NCBI GenBank assembly: GCA_003567805.1
Contig: PWYP01000116.1
Location: 1 to 25,774, forward strand
Source: PVC group bacterium
Lineage (GTDB): Bacteria > Verrucomicrobiota > Kiritimatiellia > UBA8416
Length of the DNA stretch: 25,774 bases
Reading direction: 5' to 3'
The translations under genes were made by a program, and so were the position numbers. Of the stretch, positions 16,713-24,351 are shown in pieces. The stretch's first letter is position 1, and every line of letters begins with the position of its first letter. The notes under the pieces were generated by a model. The model made no database searches, was not told the origin of the DNA, and worked only from the letters and a program-made list of their open reading frames with translations.

Positions 16713-17592
16713 TCTGCACCTGCTCCCGTAGAGACTCCAGCTCTGACTTCAATTCCACGACCCATCTTGCAATGAATCTATCATTCGCTTTCGACCCAAT
16801 CGTGTTGATCTCGCGCAACATTTCCTGGCACAAGAACTCTAGCGTACGCCCCACAGGCGACTTCGCATCCAGATGAGCAATGGACTGATCAATATGGCTA
16901 TCCAAGCGTACGAGCTCTTCCGAAATATCACAGCGATCGGCAAAAAGGGCCACTTCTCGAGCAATCGCATCACGCAATCCCGTATCCGTTTTCATATGAA
17001 CAAGCGCAGCAGTACGCTTTTGTAAAACACCACGGTAATGACGAACCACGAGTGGTGCACGTTTCAGCACCTTGGCCTTCAACCGTCGCATACTCGTCAA
17101 ACGTTTCGACATATCTTGCGAGAGGCTTTTACCTTCCTCTTGCCGCATCGATAAAAAAGCCGCCATGGCCTGCTTTAACGCATCCCGCACGAGCGGCCAA
17201 ATCGTCTCACTATCTGGATCGCCTGCTCCCGCAATCTGCATCACGCCCGGCATACGCAACAACACTGCCGTACCCATCGTATCAGGAACCTTGCATCGCT
17301 TCACAAGCTTACGAGCAGCATCCACATATGCTTGAGCACATGACGTATCCACTTCAGGTATTGCTCCCACACCAGCATCACGCTCAAATTGCACGGAAAT
17401 TGTCACGCCCCCGCGAGCCACTTTGCTACGAACCAACTTGGCAACCTGTGGCTCCAATACGGCAAGCGACCGCAAACTATTCAAGCGTAAATCAAATTGC
17501 TTGCGATTTACCGCACTCATTTCAACCGTAACAGTGTATCCAGCACGGGTCACGCTACCGCGGCCAAACCCTGTCATACTACTTATTGCCAT
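16702..17592 (-). CDS. yicC: YicC family endoribonuclease-like protein
   Basis: A 296-residue protein with the YicC N-terminal signature MAISSMTGFGRG and the C-terminal DUF1732 region (VGRTLEFLCQEMLREINTIGSKAND near residues 245-270). YicC of E. coli is linked to stationary-phase survival and small-RNA degradation and was later shown to be an RNase. The frame is open for 35 more codons upstream, but the ATG at 17592 is preferred because AGGAGAG lies just upstream and the family begins with this motif. It is transcribed in series with gmk and coaC, and is separated from prfB by a 267-base non-coding stretch. Confidence 0.94.
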   Translation of the reverse strand: MAISSMTGFGRGSVTRAGYTVTVEMSAVNRKQFDLRLNSLRSLAVLEPQVAKLVRSKVARGGVTISVQFERDAGVGAIPEVDTSCAQAYVDAARKLVKRCKVPDTMGTAVLLRMPGVMQIAGAGDPDSETIWPLVRDALKQAMAAFLSMRQEEGKSLSQDMSKRLTSMRRLKAKVLKRAPLVVRHYRGVLQKRTAALVHMKTDTGLRDAIAREVALFADRCDISEELVRLDSHIDQSIAHLDAKSPVGRTLEFLCQEMLREINTIGSKANDRFIARWVVELKSELESLREQVQNVE

Positions 17593-17623
17593 AATTCTCT
17601 CCTGACGCGTACCTTTATGCCGC

Positions 17624-17644
17624 CTACCGGGTTTATCCCGGTAG
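17624..17644. repeat. Perfect hairpin upstream of yicC
   Basis: CTACCGGG (17624-17631) and CCCGGTAG (17637-17644) pair perfectly around a 5-base loop. It lies 31 bases before the yicC ATG, in the leader on the minus strand. There is no T-run after it on the minus strand. Confidence 0.7.
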
Positions 17645-17774
17645 AGGCAGACGTTGAGCAGAAGGAGTCTCGCGCCCCACTTACCTTCCTTCACCACCGG
17701 TTCACGGTCGGCGGGATCGCCCCCCTTACCCCTAATCCCCGAAGCCTACCAGTTCTTTCTGTTTGTCCTCCGTA

Positions 17775-17791
17775 GTTCCGCCAAGCGGAAC
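17775..17791. repeat. Perfect 7-bp hairpin in the prfB-yicC spacer
   Basis: GTTCCGC (17775-17781) and GCGGAAC (17785-17791) flank a 3-base loop. The flanks TCCTCC and GGGGGA can extend pairing across a small internal loop on the plus strand. The form resembles short dispersed palindromic repeats. Confidence 0.65.
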
Positions 17792-17832
17792 GAAGGGGGA
17801 TCCCAAATCTTTCTGTCTAAAACAGCAGAGCC

Positions 17833-17856
17833 CTAACGCCTAGCTACTAACGCCTA
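17833..17856. repeat. Tandem 10-bp direct repeat after prfB
   Basis: CTAACGCCTA occurs at 17833-17842 and again at 17847-17856, separated by GCTA, immediately downstream of the prfB stop. Confidence 0.7.
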
Positions 17857-17859
17857 CCC

Positions 17860-18985
17860 CTACTCCCCTACATCCTGCTTGGCCTGCTTCTTTAGCCAGG
17901 CATCAATAAACATCTGGATATCGCCATCGAGAACCTTGGATACATTCGAGGTTTCCACATTACAGCGGTGATCCTTCACCATCGTATAAGGTTGCAAGAC
18001 ATACGACCGAATCTGACTCCCCCACGCAATCTCACCTTTGGAACCATAGAATTTCTCTAAATCCTTGCGCTTCGCATCCTGCTGCATCTCATACAACTTG
18101 GCGCGAAGCATGTTCATCGCTTTATCTCGATTCATATGCTGCGACCGCTCCGCCTGACACGCGACCACGATTCCAGATGGCATATGCGTAATGCGCACGG
18201 CCGAGTCTGTCGTGTTTACATGCTGTCCACCCGCGCCACTCGCACGATAGGTGTCCACGCGCAAATCGCCTTCATTAATCTCGATTTCAACATCATCATC
18301 CAACTCGGGAGCCACATCTACTGCCGCAAAAGACGTATGACGCCGTTTATTGGAATCAAACGGACTAATACGCACAAGCCGGTGCACACCACGTTCTGCC
18401 TTCATATTGCCAAAGGCGAATCCACCACTCACTTGAATCGTGGCACGCTTGATCCCAGCCTCGTCACCGCTTTGCAGCTCAAGTATGCTTACCGTCCAGC
18501 CCTGCGTCTCGGCATACCGGGAGTACATCCGCAAAAGCATATCAGCCCAATCGCAGGATTCCGTGCCCCCCGCTCCCGCATGCACAGTCACATAAGCATT
18601 ACTCGAATCAAACCGTTCGCTGAGCAAAGACTGCATTTCCAGACGCTCAAACTGCTTTTCGGCCTCATCCAAACCCGCTGCAGCCTCTTCAAGTGCTTTA
18701 TCCCGCTGTTTTTCATCGGCCTCATCCGATGCCAATGTCTGCAGTAGCTCGGCCTCTTCCAGCAACGTGACAATACGCTGAAAGGGGGTCAGCACGGCAC
18801 GATGCAGATTGGTTTCGGCAATCACTTTGCGTGCCTCGGCAGGATCGTTCCAGAAAGCAGGATCACTACTCTGTTCCTCTAACGTCGCAACAATCGTTTC
18901 ACGTCCCGTAACGTCAAAGATACCCCCGCATCTCATTCATCTGCGCCTGCATCTTCGATAGCCGCTCTTCAAAATTCTCAATCAT
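17860..18985 (-). CDS. prfB: Peptide chain release factor 2, with programmed +1 frameshift
   Basis: RF2 recognises UGA and UAA stop codons and triggers peptide release. The gene starts at the ATG at 18985, after AGGAGG. It runs 23 codons to CTT and then meets an in-frame TGA (18916-18914); slipping +1 gives GAC and continues to the TAG at 17862-17860, about 374 residues in total. The sequence GGGGGTATCTTTGAC is the classical frameshift site. The protein carries GGQ (in SGAGGQHVN) for peptidyl-tRNA hydrolysis and SPF (in RISPFDSN), the RF2-specific stop-reading tripeptide. Its ribosome site overlaps the lnt stop, so it is coupled to lnt. Low RF2 favours frameshifting, giving autoregulation. 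Confidence 0.97.
18913..18928 (-). promoter_or_regulatory. prfB +1 programmed frameshift site
   Basis: On the minus strand: the Shine-Dalgarno-like CGGGGG, then TAT, the slippery CTT, the in-frame TGA, and C. The 0-frame peptide before it ends MRGYL, and the +1 frame resumes with DVTGRET, as in other RF2 genes. Confidence 0.96.
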
Positions 18986-18994
18986 ATCATCCTC

Positions 18995-20662
18995 CTAGGT
19001 TGTAAACTTCATGCCGCTGACTGCGGGAACGTATGTGGGTCTCCTGCTATCAAAAAATATCCATACGCCAAGCAGCACCGTACCAATCGCGCAAGGAATG
19101 GCAAGCAGCCAATCGCCAAAGCGCGTGTAGAGGGTTGGTTTCCTCCCCGGAGGCATGATCACAACTCCTCGGACCCTGGAGCCTCGCTGCCCTTCTGCAC
19201 GATAACCAGGCACCTCCTGGATGCGTCCGGCCTGATCGACAAAAGCACTTACCCCTGTGTTCGCCGAACGCACCAGCGGAACCTGGTTCTCTACAGCACG
19301 CACAACGGACAATGCAAGATGCTGCCGCGGTGCGGACGTGCCATCGAACCATCCGTCGTTTGTCAAATTGACCAGGATTTGTGCACCCCTGCGCACATCC
19401 CGACGCGCTAGATACGGGAACACATCTTCAAAACAGATCAGCACGCTGGCTGCTACATTACCATTAGCTGTCGGCAGCGGAGCCAATGATTGTTCCATGT
19501 CGCCAGGGGTGCAACTGAAACCGAGTGGTGCAAATCGATCCAACCACGGGAACCAGCGTACCAACGGGACATATTCGCCAAAAGGAACCAGATGTCGTTT
19601 ATAATAGGCCTCATGTATTTTTTCATCAGGGCCCACTAATAATGCCGCATTATAAAGTGCACGCGTAACAGGATCGAGATCCATTGTCCCTACAAGTAAG
19701 AATGCACCTTCTGCAACCGCATCCGTGACCAATTCCCAACTAGCCGGATCGAACCGCACCATGTCGGGGGTTGCTGTTTCCGGCCAGACAATCAAATCCG
19801 GTTGCGACATAAGCACAATTTCCGTTTGCCTCGCCAATGCATGTTTGATCTTCTGCGCATGTTCTGCGGACCACTTCTGCACTTGCGGTATGGCTGGCTG
19901 CACCAAGGCGATGTGAAGCCCCCGGGGATCTTCCATGGCCGTTTCCGTCAGTTGCCGCACGGATCTTACCCCCATGCTCCAGGAGATGGCCAGTGCCAGT
20001 AGCCCCACCATTAACTCAACGTGGAGTCGCCGACCCCTGACCCCACTGCGCACTTCATGCCAGATACGCTCGACTGTTAAAGCTAAAGCAGTGTTGAACA
20101 AAACAATGAGAAAGGAAATGGCGTACACGCCGCCAACGCTAGCAGGCTGCAGTAAAACCGGATTTTGATACTGGCTGGCACCCAGCAGGTTCCACGGGAA
20201 TCCCGTAAACAGAATCGAACGAAAATATTCGAGACCGCACCATAGCAGGGGGCTCAAGAACAAAAATACAATCCGGGCAGCCAGTCTCTTGAACAACTGT
20301 TTGCGTACCAATGCAGCATACATAAACGTAAAAACGGCAGTATAGATGCTGCAATAGAGTACCAATCCGATCCAGGACAGTATCGTCAACGGAAGATTGC
20401 CCCATGTGAAACGCAGTGCCAGCAGCCAGGACAATCCGATCAGATGAAAAATACCCCCTGTAATCCAGCCTAGCACAGCAGCTTGCCGGGGCGACACATG
20501 CGGCAATACCAGAAGCAAAGGCACCAAGGCAAACCACGCGGCACTTCCCCCCTCCAAACCTACCAGTACTGGCGGCAAGGGAAAGGCACATGCCAGGAAA
20601 AACCCGCTTAACAGGCTGGCGGCCACTGCCAGCAAGACCCGTTTATTTAAGCACCGCAACAT
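18995..20662 (-). CDS. lnt: Apolipoprotein N-acyltransferase
   Basis: Inner-membrane enzyme that adds the third acyl chain to lipoproteins, which implies a diderm cell with Lol-type lipoprotein sorting. It has 555 residues. Several membrane segments occupy the first 225 residues; then comes the periplasmic nitrilase-like domain with the triad Glu295 (VWPETATP), Lys355 (YYKRHLVPFGEYVP) and Cys410 (LICFEDVFP), and a last membrane segment near residues 520-540. The ATG at 20662 gives a positively charged start (MLRCLNKR) and overlaps the secA end by 16 bases. A longer upstream start inside secA is open but less likely. Confidence 0.95.
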   Translation of the reverse strand: MLRCLNKRVLLAVAASLLSGFFLACAFPLPPVLVGLEGGSAAWFALVPLLLVLPHVSPRQAAVLGWITGGIFHLIGLSWLLALRFTWGNLPLTILSWIGLVLYCSIYTAVFTFMYAALVRKQLFKRLAARIVFLFLSPLLWCGLEYFRSILFTGFPWNLLGASQYQNPVLLQPASVGGVYAISFLIVLFNTALALTVERIWHEVRSGVRGRRLHVELMVGLLALAISWSMGVRSVRQLTETAMEDPRGLHIALVQPAIPQVQKWSAEHAQKIKHALARQTEIVLMSQPDLIVWPETATPDMVRFDPASWELVTDAVAEGAFLLVGTMDLDPVTRALYNAALLVGPDEKIHEAYYKRHLVPFGEYVPLVRWFPWLDRFAPLGFSCTPGDMEQSLAPLPTANGNVAASVLICFEDVFPYLARRDVRRGAQILVNLTNDGWFDGTSAPRQHLALSVVRAVENQVPLVRSANTGVSAFVDQAGRIQEVPGYRAEGQRGSRVRGVVIMPPGRKPTLYTRFGDWLLAIPCAIGTVLLGVWIFFDSRRPTYVPAVSGMKFTT

Positions 20663-23600
20663 TTCTTGTACTTCTTCCCGCTCCCACAAGGACAAGGATC
20701 ATTTCGTCCAACTCGCTTTTCCCCACTTGCTGGCGGGAAAGACATCCTTGCTCCACTTGATGTTCCAGAAGCACGTCCCATAGCATCACCACCACCAGCT
20801 GCTGCGAGTTGACGCGACGCTGCCCCGGATGGAGCCGTTGCAGACGTGGTTCCGGCACCACCGCCCGTCACAGGCGGAGGCGTTTCATGTACCATCTGTA
20901 GCGGCAAGGCACGCAGAAATTCACCATAGCGCTCAATCGAAGTCGCCGACTTAAAAGCACCATTGATAATCTCGGTTTTAATGTCGGACATAAGCTGCTG
21001 GAACATCTGATATGCTTCATTCTTATACTCAACCAGAGGATCCCGCTGACCATAGGCACGCAGCCCCACACCTTGGCGCAAGCCATCCATTGCACGCAGG
21101 TACTCTTGCCAATGCGAATCGATTGCTTGCAAAACAACAACGCGTTCCATGGTTTCTATCGAGTGTGGATCTTCGGTCGACACCTTTACTTCATAGGCTT
21201 TGCAAACGCGATCGAAAACAAAGGCTGCAAGAGCATCGAGATCTTCCAAGTGTTGTTTGATTTCATCCGCAGTAAGTGGAATCGGGAAAGTGGTTTGTAC
21301 CCATTCACGGAAATCATCCAATGCCCTTGCTTCGCGTGTTGCCAGCATGACTTCAACGGTACTGGCGATCACGTCCTCCATAACATCAAACATTACATCA
21401 CGTACCTTATCCGCACAAACCACCCGCTCACGCAGGCCATAAATAATCTCACGCTGCTTATTCATCACATCGTCATACTCAAGCGTCCGCTTACGCACGG
21501 AAAAATGCTGTTGTTCCACACGTCTTTGCGCCGTCTCAATCGAGCGATTCAACCAACGGTGTTCAAGCTCCTGTCCCTCTTCCAATCCAAGTTTACTCAT
21601 GATACTGGAAATGCGGTCCGACCCGAATAAACGCATAAGGTCATCTTCCAGAGATATATAAAACTTGGACGCACCAGGATCCCCTTGACGTGCACAGCGA
21701 CCACGCAACTGGCGATCAATCCTTCGAGCCTCATGCCGCTCGGAACCAATAACATAAAGTCCACAGTAGTGATCTGTTAAATACTCGCGCAAGGGTTTCC
21801 CTTCATAAGGATCCTCAAGGGAAATCCCCGAAGTCACCACCTCGCGGGGTAATCCGGCAATTCCCTGACCAAGTTTAATATCGGTTCCGCGACCTGCCAT
21901 ATTGGTGGCAATGGTCACTGCTCCAGGCTGCCCTGCTCGCATCACAATCTCGGCCTCACGCTCATGATTTTTCGCATTTAAAACACTATGCGGGATGTTC
22001 TGCCTACGCAGCATCCGGCTGATTAGCTCGGATGTTTCCACCGAAACAGTACCCACCAGAATCGGCTGTCCCTTCTGGTGGCGCGTCACAACATCATCAA
22101 TCAGGGCCTTATATTTTTCACGTTGGGTTTTATAGATAACATCATTACCATCAACCCGTCGAATCGGTCGATTCGTTGGAATCACCACGACATCCAGCTT
22201 GTAAATCTCGTGGAATTCATCGGCTTCGGTTTCTGCCGTACCCGTCATGCCGGCAAGCTTGCCATACATCCGGAAATAATTCTGAATGGTGATACTGGCA
22301 AGCGTTTGTGTCTCACGCTCGATTTTCACTCCCTCTTTCGCCTCGATGGCCTGATGCAACCCATCGCTCCACCGACGCCCCGGCATCAAACGCCCCGTGT
22401 ACTCATCCACAATCATGACCTGATTTTCCTGCACCACGTACTGCACATCTTTTTCATACGCGCAATAGGCTCGCAACAATTGGTCAACATTATGAATCCG
22501 CTCACTTCGCTCCGTGAATGCTTCCTGTAAGCGCTGGCGCTCGCGCGTCTTGGCTTCCGCCGAAAGGTCTTGCTGACCATCTAATTCTGCCATGGCAGTG
22601 ACCATATCGGGCAAAACATACATATCCGGATCATCGGGACTTAACGCCTCGCACCCACGCTCAGTCAGATTGGCATCATTTCCGCGTTCATCGATCGTAA
22701 AATACAATTCCTCACGTAATGCCCGCGCTTCCTCCTTGCGCATGTCTGTCAGCATCATGTTTTCCACCTGCTCACGCAACTTGCGGTTACCAGGGTCTTC
22801 AAGTAGGTGCATGAACTTCTTATGCTTCGGCATCCCATGCCCAACCTGATACATCAGCATTTGCGCTTTTTCAGTCTCTTCCCGATCAAGAGCAGTTTGC
22901 AAATCGGAAACCAACCGGTTCACTTGCTCCGATTGCAAGCGCACTAACCGCTCTACCCGCGGTTTCAATTCAAAATACTGATGCGAAGAAACCGGGGCCG
23001 GCCCCGATATGATCAGTGGTGTGCGCGCCTCGTCGATTAAGATATTATCGACCTCGTCAATAATCGCAAAAGCATAACCATTCTGCACTCGTTCTTCGGG
23101 ACGAAATGCCATCCCATTATCCCGCAAATAATCAAAACCGAACTCACTATTCATACCATAGGTGATATCCTTGGCATACTCCACACGGCGTTCTTCCGGA
23201 CGCATCGTGTTTTGAATACATCCAACCGTGAGCCCCAAATACGTGTAAACATGCCCCATCCAAGCTGCGTCACGCCGAGCCAGATAATCGTTCGTCGTCA
23301 CCAGATGCACATTACGCCCCGCCAAAGCATTCAGATACAGTGGCATCGTCGCAACCAGTGTCTTACCTTCACCCGTTTGCATCTCCGAAATTTTGCCTTG
23401 ATGCAGCACGATACCACCAATGAGCTGCACATCGAACGGAACCATATCCCACGCCAGCTCATGACCACATACATCTACGGTTGTCCCGCATAGCCTGCGA
23501 CAGGCATTCTTCACAGTTGCAAACGCTTCGCACAACAAGTCGTCAAGCGGCTCCCCATCAGCTAGCCGCTTCCGAAACCATGCGGTATGTCCGCGCAGCG

Positions 23601-23721
23601 TTGCCTCATCAAGCTGTTGGTACGACGCTTCCAATTCGTTGATACGTCTGACCAACGGCATGATCCGCTTGATATCACGCTGATTTTTGGTCCCCAATAT
23701 TTTCTGTAAAATCCATTGCAT
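20647..23721 (-). CDS. secA: Preprotein translocase ATPase SecA
   Basis: Cytosolic motor that drives proteins through SecYEG. It has 1024 residues, longer than the usual 840-900. Walker A is MQTGEGKT (114-121), the DEAD-like box lies in DEVDNILIDEART (222-234), and the helicase motif GRGTDIKLG and QLRGRCARQGDPG are present. The extra length lies mainly in a charged insertion at about 260-425 in the preprotein cross-linking region, known from Bacteroidetes- and PVC-type SecA. The C-terminus keeps the zinc-binding SEC-C motif CPCGSGKKYKKCCGA. The ATG at 23721 follows GGGAGG and gives the standard N-terminus (MQWILQKILGTKNQRD); an open extension upstream runs into the insertion sequence and is rejected. 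It is the first gene of the secA-lnt-prfB-yicC-gmk-coaC series. Confidence 0.97.
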   Translation of the reverse strand: MQWILQKILGTKNQRDIKRIMPLVRRINELEASYQQLDEATLRGHTAWFRKRLADGEPLDDLLCEAFATVKNACRRLCGTTVDVCGHELAWDMVPFDVQLIGGIVLHQGKISEMQTGEGKTLVATMPLYLNALAGRNVHLVTTNDYLARRDAAWMGHVYTYLGLTVGCIQNTMRPEERRVEYAKDITYGMNSEFGFDYLRDNGMAFRPEERVQNGYAFAIIDEVDNILIDEARTPLIISGPAPVSSHQYFELKPRVERLVRLQSEQVNRLVSDLQTALDREETEKAQMLMYQVGHGMPKHKKFMHLLEDPGNRKLREQVENMMLTDMRKEEARALREELYFTIDERGNDANLTERGCEALSPDDPDMYVLPDMVTAMAELDGQQDLSAEAKTRERQRLQEAFTERSERIHNVDQLLRAYCAYEKDVQYVVQENQVMIVDEYTGRLMPGRRWSDGLHQAIEAKEGVKIERETQTLASITIQNYFRMYGKLAGMTGTAETEADEFHEIYKLDVVVIPTNRPIRRVDGNDVIYKTQREKYKALIDDVVTRHQKGQPILVGTVSVETSELISRMLRRQNIPHSVLNAKNHEREAEIVMRAGQPGAVTIATNMAGRGTDIKLGQGIAGLPREVVTSGISLEDPYEGKPLREYLTDHYCGLYVIGSERHEARRIDRQLRGRCARQGDPGASKFYISLEDDLMRLFGSDRISSIMSKLGLEEGQELEHRWLNRSIETAQRRVEQQHFSVRKRTLEYDDVMNKQREIIYGLRERVVCADKVRDVMFDVMEDVIASTVEVMLATREARALDDFREWVQTTFPIPLTADEIKQHLEDLDALAAFVFDRVCKAYEVKVSTEDPHSIETMERVVVLQAIDSHWQEYLRAMDGLRQGVGLRAYGQRDPLVEYKNEAYQMFQQLMSDIKTEIINGAFKSATSIERYGEFLRALPLQMVHETPPPVTGGGAGTTSATAPSGAASRQLAAAGGGDAMGRASGTSSGARMSFPPASGEKRVGRNDPCPCGSGKKYKKCCGA

Positions 23722-23870
23722 AAAAAAATCCTCCCACCCACAACAAAACCAAATGGTATCAGACCTAATGAATCCATTTATGTCAGCATTGGCACAAATT
23801 CGATCAAAACAGCGATCATATCGGATGACAAACGCGATAACCAGCAGAAATCTTGCTTGATCACCGCACA
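23722..23870 (-). promoter_or_regulatory. secA upstream region left intact beside the IS
   Basis: These 149 bases hold the GGGAGG ribosome site (23735-23730) and must contain the native secA promoter if the terminator beyond the IS ends the previous unit. I see no strong sigma-70 pair; CTGACA with a TCTGAT 17 bases on is a weak candidate. Confidence 0.3.
23862..23870. repeat. Target site duplication, left copy
   Basis: CACCGCACA directly abuts the left GGG end of the insertion sequence and is repeated exactly at 25622-25630. Confidence 0.92.
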
Positions 23871-23892
23871 GGGTGCAGGACAGAAAAGTTAC
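23871..23892 (+). repeat. Left terminal inverted repeat of the IS
   Basis: Begins GGGTGCAGGACAG and ends AAAGTTAC; 21 of 22 positions match the complement of the right end, the difference being A against G at position 14. Confidence 0.93.
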
Positions 23893-23910
23893 CAAACCAC
23901 AAAATGCCTG

Positions 23911-23939
23911 TTGACGCATATATTTTTTGCACATATATT
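23911..23939 (+). promoter_or_regulatory. IS promoter
   Basis: TTGACG (23911-23916), an exact 17-base spacer and TATATT (23934-23939), followed by an AT-rich tract. It lies about 40 bases before the first IS frame and points into the element. Confidence 0.65.
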
Positions 23940-23977
23940 GTATATATATGTATACATTATGTTAAAAGGAGGTTTTC

Positions 23978-24331
23978 ATGGAGGCAAAAACACAACGCAA
24001 GCGCGATGAGATTCTCGCACAAATGAGCCAGATTCAGCGGTTACGCCAGGGCACGATCAGTGAACAGTACTATGGCAGCGGAGAAAACCGGCGCGGTCCT
24101 TATTATGTGCTCCAGGGCTACAGCGATGGAAAGCACTGGTCCAAACGCGTGAGTGCCGATCAGATAGCACAGATGCGTGCAGATATTGAGGCTGGTACGC
24201 ACTTCAAGGATTTATGCAAGGCATTTGCCGAAATCACGGAACAGGCCACGATCCGCGATGATCAGTCCTGTAGTAAAAAAAACGCGACGAAGCGCAACAA
24301 GAGCGCTATCGCGAAACCGAAGCGTTCCTAA
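23978..24331 (+). CDS. IS first frame, DUF6788-like protein
   Basis: A 117-residue basic protein with a helical N-terminus and the pattern GTISEQYYG...RGPYYVLQGYSDGKHWSKRV, which resembles DUF6788-type small proteins found next to ISKra4-like transposases. The start ATG follows AAGGAGG (23966-23972). A slippery A-run at 24275-24282 lies near its end. If the ribosome continues in this frame, the tail is Lys-rich (NATKRNKS...) and ends at 24331; a -1 slip leads into the transposase frame. Its own function is unknown; it may be the N-terminal, DNA-binding part of the transposase. Confidence 0.8.
   Translation: MEAKTQRKRDEILAQMSQIQRLRQGTISEQYYGSGENRRGPYYVLQGYSDGKHWSKRVSADQIAQMRADIEAGTHFKDLCKAFAEITEQATIRDDQSCSKKNATKRNKSAIAKPKRS
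24277..24307 (+). promoter_or_regulatory. Candidate -1 programmed frameshift signal of the IS
   Basis: The heptamer A AAA AAC (24277-24283) is in the correct phase for the first frame. It is followed after 7 bases by a stem-loop, AGCGC (24291-24295) and GCGCT (24303-24307) with a 7-base loop. The transposase frame is open from 24277, and after a slip it reads KKRDEAQQERYRETEAFL without interruption. Predicted fusion: 23978-24283 joined to 24283-25587, about 536 residues. Confidence 0.6.
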
Positions 24332-24351
24332 GCACAATCAGACAGCAGTAC

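Larger units (their letters stand above)
17593..17859. other. Structured, repeat-bearing non-coding region between prfB and yicC
   Basis: No credible gene is found in these 267 bases. The stretch contains two perfect hairpins (17624-17644 and 17775-17791), a shorter GGCG/CGCC stem near 17711-17723, two copies of CTAACGCCTA and two copies of TCTTTCTGT. On the plus strand it is pyrimidine-rich near prfB (CCCCTAC-like runs). The composition differs from the flanking genes. It could be an intergenic repeat element of the genome, a structured leader of yicC-gmk-coaC, or a processed mRNA spacer. Confidence 0.6.

Noticed and set aside
17593..17697. Extended YicC start 35 codons upstream
   Set aside because: It would run through the perfect hairpin; the ATG at 17592 has AGGAGAG upstream and matches the family start.
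23722..23934. Longer SecA N-terminus starting at 23934
   Set aside because: The extension runs into the insertion sequence, lacks SecA similarity, and the ATG at 23721 has a good ribosome site and standard N-terminus.
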